Of a stretch of DNA of 64,000 bases, positions 52,383 to 61,420 are shown piece after piece. Every line of letters begins with the position of its first letter. Within the stretch, counting starts at the first letter, position 1. The notes below the pieces were generated by a model. The model saw only the letters and a list, made by a program, of their open reading frames with translations. It did not search any database and was not told where the DNA came from. Made by a program: the position numbers and the translations under genes. This stretch comes from Arthrobacter sp. 35W (lineage in GTDB: Bacteria > Actinomycetota > Actinomycetes > Actinomycetales > Micrococcaceae): the NCBI RefSeq assembly GCF_000482545.1, contig NZ_KI519454.1:2020954-2084953 (forward strand), read 5' to 3'.

Positions 52383-53768
52383 TCAGTTGGAAAGTGCGGC
52401 TGCGTCTTCGAGGTTTTTGCCCTTGGTTTCGGGTGCCATGAAGTAGCTAGTACCCGCACCGACCAGGGCGATCCCGGCGGCAATCCACATGGTTCCGGAA
52501 AGACCCAGGTGGGTGAGGGCCAGCGGTGTGGCGAAGGTGCCGATGGCGGCACCGATGCGGCTGGTTCCTGTGCACAGGCCGACGGCGGTGGCACGAACCT
52601 TGGTGGGGAACAATTCGTTGGGGTAGATCCATTCCAGGATCGAGGGGCCACCGTTGAAGATGGCGTAGAACGCGAAGGCCAGGGCAATCAGGCCCAGTGG
52701 CGCGGCGGGGAAGATGGCCAGGAACAACAGGCCGATACCCGAGAGGAGGAATCCCCAGATCAGGACAGGACGGCGGCCGAGCTTGTCGACAACGAGGAGG
52801 GCGACGATGTTGCCCACCAAGAAGAACAGGTTGATCAAGCCGTAGCCGATGTTGGCTGCATTCCCAGATTCGAGGTGGAACAGGGATAGGATCTGGGGTC
52901 CGAACGCGTAGATCGAGAACAAGGTCACGATGGTGCAGGTCCAGAAAATGGAGATGAAGATGACCCGGTTCAGGTAGCCGCCGGTGAGAACCATGGCGAA
53001 TGCCTTCTTGGTGCTGAGTTTGACCGCATTGGGGTCGTGGGCGGTGATCCCCTCCAGCGTTGCCCCCTCGCCGATGGCCTTCTTCAGGATGTCCAGGGCC
53101 TCCTGCTGGCGTCCCTTGCCAACCAGCCAGTGCGGGGATTCCGGGATGGTGGCCCGGGCAATGAGGATCAGCACTGCGGGCACCGCCGAGGACAGGAGCA
53201 TCCAGCGCCAGCCATCTTCGAGTGACAGCAGCCAGTAGCCGACGAACGCGGCAACGGTGGCCCCAACAAACCACATGGCATTCAGGCCGCCCAGCAGGCG
53301 GGCCCGCCAGTTCGCCGGGACGAATTCGGCGACCAAGGCGGTGGCGATGGGATAGTCGGCGCCCACCGCGATGCCGATGAGCAGGCGCAGGGTGAACAGC
53401 TGCCACGGTTCGTTGACCCAGAACTGCGCAATGGAGAACACGATGATCGCAACCAGGTCAATCGTGTACATGAGTTTGCGGCCGATTTTATCGGTGATGT
53501 TGCCGAAGACCAGCCCGCCAATGAACACCCCGATCAGGGCGGAAGCGCCGATGAGCCCGTTCCACCACTCGTTCATCTGCCATTGGGGAATGACCTGGAC
53601 CAGGGCGATGCCGATAATGGCCAAAATGTAGCCGTCCAGGAACGGCCCGCCGGAGCTGAAGAGGGTCAGGCGTTTGTGGAACGCGTTCAGGGGTGCTGAA
53701 TCGATGGTGGTTTGGGGCCTGGGCGCCGGGGCGGGTGATGGCATGGGGGATGGTGCGTGCGAGAGCAT
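52383..53768 (-). CDS. MFS transporter (sugar/metabolite:H+ symporter type)
   Basis: A 461-residue, 12-helix permease. The intracellular loop 2-3 motif FGNITDKIGRK, the loop 8-9 motif VVDKLGRR and the DLVAIIVFSIAQFW region are present; loop 6-7 is long (PESPHWLVGKGRQQEALDIL, the PESPRWL motif of the sugar-porter and related families). The closest-looking group is metabolite:proton symporters. The start at 53768 (MLSHAPSPM...) was chosen because GGAACC lies just upstream and earlier codons are poor. It is the last gene of the operon, 67 nt after RidA, and probably imports its substrate. Confidence 0.92.
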   Translation of the reverse strand: MLSHAPSPMPSPAPAPRPQTTIDSAPLNAFHKRLTLFSSGGPFLDGYILAIIGIALVQVIPQWQMNEWWNGLIGASALIGVFIGGLVFGNITDKIGRKLMYTIDLVAIIVFSIAQFWVNEPWQLFTLRLLIGIAVGADYPIATALVAEFVPANWRARLLGGLNAMWFVGATVAAFVGYWLLSLEDGWRWMLLSSAVPAVLILIARATIPESPHWLVGKGRQQEALDILKKAIGEGATLEGITAHDPNAVKLSTKKAFAMVLTGGYLNRVIFISIFWTCTIVTLFSIYAFGPQILSLFHLESGNAANIGYGLINLFFLVGNIVALLVVDKLGRRPVLIWGFLLSGIGLLFLAIFPAAPLGLIALAFAFYAIFNGGPSILEWIYPNELFPTKVRATAVGLCTGTSRIGAAIGTFATPLALTHLGLSGTMWIAAGIALVGAGTSYFMAPETKGKNLEDAAALSN

Positions 53769-53835
53769 GGTGGTTCCGATCTGAGTAATGGGAAAGCAAC
53801 GGTGGTTACCCAACAGATCCGTGGCCGTTGTCCGG

Positions 53836-54216
53836 TCAGGCTGTTACGGCTGCGACGGCATCAATTTCGATGCGCTTCTCGCCACGGAAACGCGCAACCT
53901 GCACGGTGGTCCGGGGAGGCAGGGGATGGCCGCTGAGCCTGGTGAGGTAGGCGGCGTTGTAGTCCTCGAACTCGTCCAGATCCGCGAGGTACACGGTGAG
54001 CTTGAGGAGGCTGGATAAGTCTGAACGAGCGGCCAACAGCGCCCGCTCCAGGTTGTCGAAGGCTTGAATGACCTGCCCTGCGATATCGGCAGGGCACAAT
54101 CCATCGGGACGGGTGGGCACCTGCCCGCAGAGAAAGATGATGCCTCCGACGGCGGCAGTGGCCGAGTAGGGCCGGGGTTTGCCGTCGGTGAACTGGGTGC
54201 GCTCGATGGTGCTCAT
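53836..54216 (-). CDS. RidA/YjgF family enamine/imine deaminase
   Basis: A 126-residue trimeric protein hydrolysing reactive enamine or imine intermediates. GGIIFLCGQVPTRPDG, LERALLAARSDLSSLLKLTVYLADLDEFEDYNAAYLTRLSG and PPRTTVQVARFRGEKRIEID match the family, including the Arg (PPRTT) that binds carboxylates and the terminal Glu. The ATG at 54216 overlaps the upstream stop (4 nt). In this operon it probably deaminates an intermediate made by the other enzymes, for example an aminomuconate-like enamine; this is inference. Confidence 0.93.
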   Translation of the reverse strand: MSTIERTQFTDGKPRPYSATAAVGGIIFLCGQVPTRPDGLCPADIAGQVIQAFDNLERALLAARSDLSSLLKLTVYLADLDEFEDYNAAYLTRLSGHPLPPRTTVQVARFRGEKRIEIDAVAAVTA

Positions 54217-54956
54217 TGGTCCGCCATCAGGTAGTTCCGGGAGAGCTGGTATATGCGGTGCCATTCTTCTTCACGTACTTTCAAGGGTTTTTGGGAGATG
54301 CCGGCGTCCAGGTGGACCAACTCGGTGGTGCCAGGCAGAACGACGATGACCGTGTCGTTCCCGTCCAAGGTGGGCAGCAGCGACGAGGCAATGGCGTCGG
54401 CGGGCGGCTCTGTTGCCGAGGCGACTGCACCGTTCTGGACGGTGAGGTATTCCGTGCTGCCGCCGCCGTCGGTGGCCGCGGCGTTGGAGATGGCGACAAT
54501 GATGGTGCGCTGCAGGCTTGCGCTGCGGCGCAGGAGAAGGTCGTTCCACAGTTGGCGCGGGATTCCGGAAGCCGTGGTTCGTGCCACGCGCACTTCGCCG
54601 GCGCTGCCACTGGCGGCCAGGTCAATGAGCTGCATCGCTGAACGCAGTGCCGGCTGTTGCGGGCAGTCCAGTTCGAGGACGCTGACACCGGCCCACGACG
54701 TCGATCTGGTGCCGGCGGCCCTCATGGACTGGGCCCAGCCCGCATCGATCAGTTGTTCCAGAAGGGCAAGCCCGTTCTGCGAGTCGGCTTCGGCCCGCAG
54801 AACGGCTAGTCCCCCTTCCCGGGCTTCGGCAGGGTCCGCGCCCGCGGCGCACAGCGCGCGGAAGGCTGATTCGGTGATCTCGCGGGGCTGGACGGAGGCG
54901 AAGGCGCTCCCCTGCACACCGGCTGTGCCCGCGGCCAGGGTGTTGGTGTCAGACAT
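54213..54956 (-). CDS. DUF3726-like protein of unknown function
   Basis: A 247-residue soluble protein. The N-terminal helices (REITESAFRALCAAGADPAEAREGGLAVLRAEADSQ in two halves) match the pattern of DUF3726, a family encoded in catabolic clusters near Ldh or aldehyde dehydrogenase genes; the match is by eye and moderate. The rest (QRTIIVAISNAAATDGGGST, DGNDTVIVVLPGTTELVHLD) suggests an alpha/beta fold with no catalytic signature. The start overlaps the M19 gene end by 8 nt and its stop overlaps RidA by 4 nt, so it is strictly coupled. Confidence 0.7.
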   Translation of the reverse strand: MSDTNTLAAGTAGVQGSAFASVQPREITESAFRALCAAGADPAEAREGGLAVLRAEADSQNGLALLEQLIDAGWAQSMRAAGTRSTSWAGVSVLELDCPQQPALRSAMQLIDLAASGSAGEVRVARTTASGIPRQLWNDLLLRRSASLQRTIIVAISNAAATDGGGSTEYLTVQNGAVASATEPPADAIASSLLPTLDGNDTVIVVLPGTTELVHLDAGISQKPLKVREEEWHRIYQLSRNYLMADQ

Positions 54957-55941
54957 GGGCTTTCTCTTTCGTGTTGTCCATGACCTCGGCGAAGAGGCGG
55001 CTGAAGTTGCCGCCCAGAACCGCGGCGATGGTGTCGTCCGTGAGACCTGCGGCGATGAGCCCGTCGGTCAGACGGGGAAAGTCTTCGGGCCCGGTGAACC
55101 AGTTGGGCCAGGTGGGCCACGTGGGCGCATGTTCCGGTGCCGTGGGCTGCCAGCGTCCGTTGCGGAGCCAGCCGACGAATTCGTGGTCCCAGCCGCGGGT
55201 GCAGTCGCTGCCCAGGCCGACGTGGGAGGGCCCGTACTGGTCCACCATGCGCGAGACCATGGCGGCGAAGCCCTCGATGGTCACGTGTTCGCCGCCGCTG
55301 ACGGTTGGGTAAAGGCAGCAGCCGATGACTCCCCCGCGGTCAACCATCGGTTGGATCACGTCGTGGGGTTTGTTCCGGGGTGTATCGAAGAACCAGAGCG
55401 GGTTGGAATGGGTGATCGCCACGGGGACGGTGGAGGCCTCGATCGCTTCGCGACTGGTCCGGTATCCAACGTGGGAGAGGTCGATGAGCATCCCGACACG
55501 GTTCATCTCCGCCACAACGACACGGCCGTATCGGGTGAGTCCGGCGTCCTCGGCTTCGAAACAGCCGCCACCGACCAGGTTCTGGTTGTTATAGGTCAGC
55601 TGGGCTATGCGGACGCCAAGCCGGTGGAAGAGTTCCACATACCGGTAGTCGTCTTCAAAGGGGCTGGTGTTCTGGAACCCGAGAAAGACGGCGATTCTGT
55701 TTTGCTGTTTGGCGGCTTCGATGTCAGCGCCGCTGGTGGCGAGGAAGAAGAGATCCGGGTTGCGGTTGGCCAGTTCGAGCCATTGGGCTATGGACCGGAT
55801 GGTTTCACTGGCGGTTTCCCAGACGGCGCAGGTGGCGTTGACGGCGCTGACGCCGCCCGTGCGTAGTTCCTCCAGGACCGGTCGGCTCCAGTTGCTGATC
55901 TGCAGGCCGTCAACGACGGTTGCCTGCCGGTGGACGCTCAT
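54949..55941 (-). CDS. Membrane-dipeptidase-like zinc hydrolase (peptidase M19)
   Basis: A 330-residue TIM-barrel amidohydrolase of the renal dipeptidase family. Recognisable segments are VVDGLQISNWSRP (the usual HxD metal motif is altered to D-G-L), LTYNNQNLVGGGC, MLIDLSHVGYRTSREAIEAS, VAITHSNPL (His ligand) and VGLGSDCTRGWDHEF. AAGGAGGG precedes the ATG by 5 nt, which overlaps the upstream stop. M19-like proteins occur in betaine and carnitine catabolic clusters of Pseudomonas; here the loss of the canonical HxD suggests a different activity from dipeptide cleavage. No signal peptide is seen. Confidence 0.85.
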   Translation of the reverse strand: MSVHRQATVVDGLQISNWSRPVLEELRTGGVSAVNATCAVWETASETIRSIAQWLELANRNPDLFFLATSGADIEAAKQQNRIAVFLGFQNTSPFEDDYRYVELFHRLGVRIAQLTYNNQNLVGGGCFEAEDAGLTRYGRVVVAEMNRVGMLIDLSHVGYRTSREAIEASTVPVAITHSNPLWFFDTPRNKPHDVIQPMVDRGGVIGCCLYPTVSGGEHVTIEGFAAMVSRMVDQYGPSHVGLGSDCTRGWDHEFVGWLRNGRWQPTAPEHAPTWPTWPNWFTGPEDFPRLTDGLIAAGLTDDTIAAVLGGNFSRLFAEVMDNTKEKAHV

Positions 55942-57656
55942 GCGTTCCCTCCTTCGGGAGCCAGTGGAAAGAGCCAGTCGTCATCGTCGGTTCCGTTCAG
56001 GATGTCCGCCACACGCGGTGCTCCGCTGAACAGGGTGACGCGGACCCAGTCGGTTGACTGGGGGCTGAAGTTGTTCATCCCGTAGGTGGCCAACTGGAAG
56101 CGTTGGGTGCTCAGCGGCAGGAATTCCGCATCCAGAAGGTTGTCGCGCAGTTCGCCGTATTGGTAGCACCGGGTCTGCTGGATCCGTTCGACGGCGAACC
56201 GGTGGCACGGATGTGCCAGCAGGAGTTCGGCCACGCTGGCCTCGGCGGGGAGCCCCGCCAAATCGGTGGCCAGAGCGTTGATGCGGCGTGCGATGTCGGT
56301 GCAGTGCTCCACAGTGCCGGCGGCCAGCCTTGCCCGCTGCGCCCGGCGCGGTTCCTCGCTGTCGGCGGAGGAGTACCAGTAGTAGCTGGAGCGTTCCGGC
56401 GTGGCAAAGTCATAGCTTCGCGCCCAGCCATAGTTCTGTTGCAGAAGCTCCCGCAGTTCACGGCAGCCCATGGCGGGGTTGAAGGGTGGCGAACCTGGCA
56501 CAGTGAGCAGGGCTTCGGCTTCCTGATCAAAGTCTGTCTGGAGTTCGACGACGATCGAGGCGAAGATGCCGCGGACTTCCGGGCTGAGTGCGGCCGCCAT
56601 GGCGTGCAGACGGGCCAGCACCGGGGCGGACTCCTGGCTGGATGCCATGTACGCCTGGAGTTCCGAGCGAAGCTGGTGGAGTTGGGGCCTGATCAAGTCC
56701 GTCGAGAGGAACGGGACCGTCTTGAGGTCGGACTTTTCCGCAAGATGCCGGTCCGCCCTCTCAAACAGGTCAACGATCCGGACCAAGTCCGGGTGGCCCG
56801 GCGCGTAGCTGGCGGCAAGCCCTGCCATCAGGGGAACCTCCCGAAGCCGGCACCAGGCATCAAGGTAGCCGGGGTGGTTGACGAGGAAGGGGACCATGCC
56901 CAGGCCTGTGGCGTTGCCCAACCCGAAGTACTTGGCCCAGGCCGCATCCAAGGGAACGGCCACGGTGCCGGCTGCCAGCGCCTTGGCTCCGGCAACGTGC
57001 TCCACCAGCTCCATGCTGAGCTCGCGCAGCAGCCAGGCCGCGAGCATCTGGGAACGGTAGGGGACGGACAGCGGGTGGCCGGCCGGGATGTTGGCCAGTT
57101 CCTTGAGCCCGAATTTGCCGTTGCCGTAGAACGCGGTGCTCCGGATCAGGTAGGGACTGGGGCCGATCTTGTCGACGTCGGGCTGGGTCCCTGTGGAGAG
57201 GCAGTCGCTGACGTAGTCGAAGAAGCGGGCGCTGCGGTTGGCCCGCGTCATGATGATCGTTTCCGGGTCGGTGCGGCCTTGTTCCTGGAACGGGACATTG
57301 CGGCGGAGGTCGGCTTCGCGCTCCGGCGTCAATTCGCCGTCGACGAGGGCGGCCGTGATGTCCCAGGACTTGGCGATGACCCGGTCGGTGCGATCACTTT
57401 CTTCCAAGACCTGGCAGAAGGCGATGAAGTTCAGCTCGAAGCCCTCGGCATTGACCGTGTACACGGCGGTCCCCCGTCCCAGCTCGTCGAGATCCAGCCG
57501 GGTCTTGGCCACCGTCCAACGGTGTGCGGCCGCGCGGCGGAGCATGGTGCGGGCAAAGCTGTGCCGGGTGGCCCAGGCACCGTTCATGTCGGCGCCGGAG
57601 AGCACTTCCTCCGGAGACCGGAGCTCGTGCACGGTTCGTTCATCCTGAAGCATCAT
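55938..57656 (-). CDS. Unrecognised 572-residue protein in a catabolic operon
   Basis: A soluble, mostly helical protein that I cannot place in a family. Segments that look conserved in character are KTRLDLDELGRGTAVYTVNA, NFIAFCQVLEESDRTDRVI, TIIMTRANRSARFFDYVSDC, SPYLIRSTAFYGNGKFGLKE, FGLGNATGLGMVPFLVNHPG and CHRFAVERIQQTRCYQYGEL. It has no P-loop, dehydrogenase or metal motif that I can recognise, and no membrane segment. Start ATG 57656 has AAGG 7 nt upstream and lies 2 nt after the aldehyde dehydrogenase stop. An ATG 2 codons earlier overlaps that stop. Its stop overlaps the M19 start by 4 nt. Obligate coupling to enzymes suggests that it is itself an enzyme. Confidence 0.85.
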   Translation of the reverse strand: MMLQDERTVHELRSPEEVLSGADMNGAWATRHSFARTMLRRAAAHRWTVAKTRLDLDELGRGTAVYTVNAEGFELNFIAFCQVLEESDRTDRVIAKSWDITAALVDGELTPEREADLRRNVPFQEQGRTDPETIIMTRANRSARFFDYVSDCLSTGTQPDVDKIGPSPYLIRSTAFYGNGKFGLKELANIPAGHPLSVPYRSQMLAAWLLRELSMELVEHVAGAKALAAGTVAVPLDAAWAKYFGLGNATGLGMVPFLVNHPGYLDAWCRLREVPLMAGLAASYAPGHPDLVRIVDLFERADRHLAEKSDLKTVPFLSTDLIRPQLHQLRSELQAYMASSQESAPVLARLHAMAAALSPEVRGIFASIVVELQTDFDQEAEALLTVPGSPPFNPAMGCRELRELLQQNYGWARSYDFATPERSSYYWYSSADSEEPRRAQRARLAAGTVEHCTDIARRINALATDLAGLPAEASVAELLLAHPCHRFAVERIQQTRCYQYGELRDNLLDAEFLPLSTQRFQLATYGMNNFSPQSTDWVRVTLFSGAPRVADILNGTDDDDWLFPLAPEGGNA

Positions 57657-57658
57657 GA

Positions 57659-59119
57659 TCATGCCTTCTCGGGGGCCAGGCGCAGGTAGGCGGTCTTTTC
57701 GTGGGTGAAGAATGCCGCGGCGACGGCACTGTTCTGCTCCCGGGGGCCGGCGAATGTTGAGTCCTTCATGCCGCCGAAGGGGGCATGAAGCTCGGATCCG
57801 GTCGAGGGAGCATTGACCTTTACGAGGCCTGCATCAAGATATGTGACGCACTGCCGGGCGGCGCGCTCATCGCTGGTGAATACCGCGGCTGTGAGGCCGA
57901 AAGCAGTGTCATTGGCCAACGCGATGGCTTCGTCAAGGGTGGCTGCCCGAAGCACTGTGACAACTGGACCAAAGACCTCTTCGCGGCAGATCGTCATCGA
58001 GGCCGGCCCGGTCAGCACCGTGGGTCGGACGTAGTACCCCTCCGAGGCAGGCGCAGGAGCCTGGGCAAGAATTTCCCCGCCTTCGCTGATGGCCTGTTCG
58101 ATCGCGGCATTGATTTCATCGCGGGCGGAGGCGGAGACAACCGGGCCGATCTGCACCGACGGGTCCGTGCCCGGGCCCAGCACCAGTGCGGAGACCTTCT
58201 CCTTCACCCGCTCCAGGAACGCCTCGTGGCCGCCGCCGACCAAAATGATCCGCCGGGTGGCCGTGCACTTCTGCCCCGTGGAACCCATCGCGGCATTGAC
58301 AGCGCTGGACGCGGCCAGTTCGACGTCGGCATCGGGCAGGACAAGCGTGGCGTTGTGTCCACCCAGTTCCATCTGCAGTTTCGCACCACGTCCACAAACA
58401 ATCCCCCGGATATGGTGGCCCACCGGAACGGATCCGGTAAACGTCACGCCCGCAACGCTCGGCTGGGAAACGAGTTCAGAGCCCAGCGGACCGGGGCCAA
58501 GGAGCAGGTTCGCGGCACCGGCCGGAACACCGGCGTCGGCCAGAATGTCCATCAGCAGGACCGACACTCCAGGGGTGTGGCTTGCGGACTTCCAGACCAC
58601 CGTGTTGCCGTGCAGCAATGCCGGTGCGATCTTCCACGCCGGGATCTGCAGCGGGAAATTCCAAGGCGTGATCACCCCTACGATGCCCAGCGGGCGCCGC
58701 ACCGTGAGGATCCGCTCATCAGGGTGGCTCGAGGGGTATTCGGTGCCGATGGGATTCCGGGCCGAGCCCGCGTGGTAGTCGAACGTATCGGCCGAGGCGT
58801 CCACCTCCATCCTCGACTCAGCCAGCGTCTTGCCGTGCTCGTCCGTCATGACCCGGGCAATCTCTTCGGCCCGTTCCCGGATCAGGGCTGCCGCAGCCGA
58901 GAGGATCCGGCCCCTGGCCAGAATCCCCAGGCTGTCCCACGCAGGGGCGGCGGCGGCGGCCGCCTGAATCGCCTGCGCCAGCTCCTTGGAACCGGCCTGG
59001 TGGTAGGTGGTGACCGCTTCCCCCGGTGCCGACGGGTTGAACCGGGACGTAGCGTCACCGCTTCCTTCAACCCAACTGCCGTTGATGAAGCTACTGGCGG
59101 GCTTGGTCATGACGGGCAT
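57659..59119 (-). CDS. NAD(P)-dependent aldehyde dehydrogenase
   Basis: A 486-residue ALDH oxidising an aldehyde to the acid. It shows ITPWNFPLQIPAWKIAPALL, FTGSVPVGHHI (cofactor), MELGGHNATLVL with the general-base Glu, the catalytic Cys in STGQKCTATRR and EEVFGPVVTVL. The family's usual N-K pair is altered to VVWKSASHTPG, still with Lys. The start at 59119 follows AGAGG by 7 nt. First gene of the operon and divergent from the LysR gene. Related ALDHs act on semialdehydes from amino acid, betaine or aminomuconate routes; the substrate cannot be fixed. Confidence 0.93.
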   Translation of the reverse strand: MPVMTKPASSFINGSWVEGSGDATSRFNPSAPGEAVTTYHQAGSKELAQAIQAAAAAAPAWDSLGILARGRILSAAAALIRERAEEIARVMTDEHGKTLAESRMEVDASADTFDYHAGSARNPIGTEYPSSHPDERILTVRRPLGIVGVITPWNFPLQIPAWKIAPALLHGNTVVWKSASHTPGVSVLLMDILADAGVPAGAANLLLGPGPLGSELVSQPSVAGVTFTGSVPVGHHIRGIVCGRGAKLQMELGGHNATLVLPDADVELAASSAVNAAMGSTGQKCTATRRIILVGGGHEAFLERVKEKVSALVLGPGTDPSVQIGPVVSASARDEINAAIEQAISEGGEILAQAPAPASEGYYVRPTVLTGPASMTICREEVFGPVVTVLRAATLDEAIALANDTAFGLTAAVFTSDERAARQCVTYLDAGLVKVNAPSTGSELHAPFGGMKDSTFAGPREQNSAVAAAFFTHEKTAYLRLAPEKA

Positions 59120-59203
59120 TCTGGAACCTCTTAGTGTTTGTCGATCTGTGATTGTCCTCACCATCAACGGTAGACCCGGATCACATCCCAAAGAAGTATT
59201 CAT

Positions 59204-59217
59204 TTGACTCGCATCAA
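59204..59217. promoter_or_regulatory. Candidate LysR operator
   Basis: TTGA-CTCGCA-TCAA dyad, 22 nt upstream of the LysR start and 85 nt from the aldehyde dehydrogenase start, in the shared divergent region. It fits the T-Nx-A style of LysR sites only loosely. Confidence 0.35.
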
Positions 59218-59238
59218 TATGTGTTTAGTCTTGTTCGT

Positions 59239-60138
59239 ATGAACCTTCGCCGACTGGAGCTGTTCGTTGCCGTGGCCGAAGAACTGCACTTCAACCGTGC
59301 GGCCGAACGGCTCCACATGGCCCAGCCACCCCTCAGCCAGCAGATCCGCAAACTGGAAGAGGAATGCAAAACCCAACTGTTCGTGCGCAACTCCCGCAAC
59401 GTGCAGCTCACCGCCGACGGCGAACTGCTCCTGACACACGCCAGGAAAATCCTGGGCCAATTTGGGGCCATGACCGCGGCACTTCGGCAGTCCCGGGACG
59501 GCGAAATCGGCAGGCTTCGTCTGGGGTTCGTCTCATCGGCGGCAATTTCGGCCCTTCCACCGGTGGTTCGGGAACTCCGATCGCAATGGCCCGGCATCGA
59601 CCTCGAGCTCCGCGAGGAAACCACCGACGCGCAGATAGTCCTTATTGCCGCCGGAGCGCTGGATGTCGGAATCGCCCGCGAAGTCCGCGCTGTGCCGGGC
59701 CTGAAGGCCACGCTCCTGCAAAATGAACGACTCGTACTGGCCGTTCCTGCGGACCACCGGCTGGCTCCCCGGCACTCGGTCGCGCTTGGCGAGCTGAAGG
59801 GCGAGAGGTTCATTGCCTTCCCGCGCGACCGGATCTCACGGCTTTTCGACCACATCGCCGCATTGCTCCACGCCGCCGACGTCGACTTCGATCTTGCGCA
59901 GCAGGCCGTCCAGTTTCCGACCATCCTTGGGCTGGTGGCCGCGCACTTGGGGATCGCGGTCGTCCCCGAGTCCCTTCGGGCCTTCGCTATCCCCGGCATT
60001 GCCTATCTGGACATCCAGGACACCAGCGCGGTCTCCCGCGTCAGCCTGATCTGCAGCCAGGACATGGCTGACTCGCCCCTCGTCGCCAAGGTCAAGGAAG
60101 CCTGCCGGCAAACAATGGGGATCCCCGACCCTGATTAG
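59239..60138 (+). CDS. LysR family transcriptional regulator
   Basis: A 299-residue regulator, most likely controlling the divergent aldehyde dehydrogenase operon. The N-terminal HTH reads MNLRRLELFVAVAEELHFNR followed by AAERLHMAQPPLSQQIRKLE; a substrate-binding domain of the BenM/CatM type follows (LRLGFVSSAAISALPPVVRELRSQ, LDVGIAREV). The sequence resembles regulators of aromatic and amine catabolism that respond to pathway intermediates. The ATG at 59239 gives the standard N-terminus; upstream in-frame codons lie in the operator region. Confidence 0.93.
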   Translation: MNLRRLELFVAVAEELHFNRAAERLHMAQPPLSQQIRKLEEECKTQLFVRNSRNVQLTADGELLLTHARKILGQFGAMTAALRQSRDGEIGRLRLGFVSSAAISALPPVVRELRSQWPGIDLELREETTDAQIVLIAAGALDVGIAREVRAVPGLKATLLQNERLVLAVPADHRLAPRHSVALGELKGERFIAFPRDRISRLFDHIAALLHAADVDFDLAQQAVQFPTILGLVAAHLGIAVVPESLRAFAIPGIAYLDIQDTSAVSRVSLICSQDMADSPLVAKVKEACRQTMGIPDPD

Positions 60139-60360
60139 CTCAGGGGACGAAAGGTGTCTGTGACGTCGTCGAACATTCGCCGCCACGATACGCATCGCCC
60201 AGATGCGTTGACTAAGGCACCCTCACGGCGGCAGGTTGATCGACTTGGGGCGTGGATTGGCCACCAGCTGCCGGTCGCGTTGTTGTCGACTATGACGGCA
60301 GAAGCAGCGTTTGCGACCCGCAGGCAGCTGGCCGTTCCACCGCGTCGATAAACTCATTTC

Positions 60361-61326
60361 ATGAGTGAGACTGCCGCCAATTCCGTGACTCTTCGTTTCC
60401 TTGCCGCCCCCACCGACGTCGGACACAGCGGCTCGGTGGATGCCGGCACTGTGCTGGAGTGGGTGGACAAGGCAGCCTATGCCGCTGCGGTGGGCTGGGC
60501 TAAGTCCTACTGTGTGACGGCCTATGTGGGGAACATCCACTTTGCGGACCCTGTCAACAGTGGCGACATGGTGGAGGTCGAGGCAACCATTGTCTACACC
60601 GGCCGGTCGTCGATGCATATTCGCACCGTGGTGTCCTCGGGCGACCCCAGGGGTGGAGTCCCCACGATGCGCAGTCAGTGTGTGGTGATATTCGTGGCCG
60701 TGGGCGAGGATGGGAAACCCGTCCCGGTGACGCCGTTTGAACCTGCCACGCCGGAGCAGATTCGACAGCGCGATGACGCTGTGGCCCGGATCAAGGTCCG
60801 GGAAGAGATCGTGGCGGCCATGAAGGCCCAGGAATACACCGATGCGGGAACCGCCGAGCGCGTGGTCCTAAGATTCATGGCTTCCCCCACGGACGTGAAC
60901 TGGGGTGGAAAGGTCCACGGCGGCATCGTGATGAAGTGGATCGATGAAGCCGCGTATGTGTGCGCATCACGTTACTGCGGCAGCGACACCGTGGCGGTGT
61001 TCTCCGGCGGCGTACGGTTCTACCGGCCGCTGCTGATCGGCCATGTGGTGGAAGTCGAGGCCCGCCTGGTCTATACGGGAACAAAGGGCATGCACATCGC
61101 GGTCCACGTCCGTTCGGGGGATCCCAAAGGACGGGAGATGAACCTGACCACCTACTGCCTGACCGTGATGGTGACTCGGGACGACGCCGGCAACTCGGTG
61201 CCGGTTCCTCCTTGGGTTCCCGTTTCCGATGAGGACAAGCGCCTGCACGACCACGCCCTTGATCTGCTCGAAATCCGCAGCACTGCGCCAGGAAACAGGC
61301 TCCCCAACCACCTGCTGCCGGCCTAG
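60361..61326 (+). CDS. Tandem hotdog acyl-CoA thioesterase
   Basis: A 321-residue protein made of two hotdog domains in tandem, each with the acyl-CoA thioesterase motif: TVLEWVDKAAYAAAVGWAKS in the first half and GGIVMKWIDEAAYVCASRYC in the second. Each is followed by HFADPVNSGDMVEVEATIVY or FYRPLLIGHVVEVEARLVY. The second domain keeps the Asp of the active site (WIDEAA) and GGKVHGG, while the first has SGSVDAG; one half may be structural. Flanked by 220 nt without other genes on the left, convergent with add on the right. Confidence 0.92.
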   Translation: MSETAANSVTLRFLAAPTDVGHSGSVDAGTVLEWVDKAAYAAAVGWAKSYCVTAYVGNIHFADPVNSGDMVEVEATIVYTGRSSMHIRTVVSSGDPRGGVPTMRSQCVVIFVAVGEDGKPVPVTPFEPATPEQIRQRDDAVARIKVREEIVAAMKAQEYTDAGTAERVVLRFMASPTDVNWGGKVHGGIVMKWIDEAAYVCASRYCGSDTVAVFSGGVRFYRPLLIGHVVEVEARLVYTGTKGMHIAVHVRSGDPKGREMNLTTYCLTVMVTRDDAGNSVPVPPWVPVSDEDKRLHDHALDLLEIRSTAPGNRLPNHLLPA

Positions 61327-61420
61327 AATCCGACGACGGCTGACCAGACGGTTGGACCCGTTTCATTTTTGGACGCTGCCGTCCTCACCAGACCGGATCA
61401 CTGAGCTTGTGCGTGGGACT

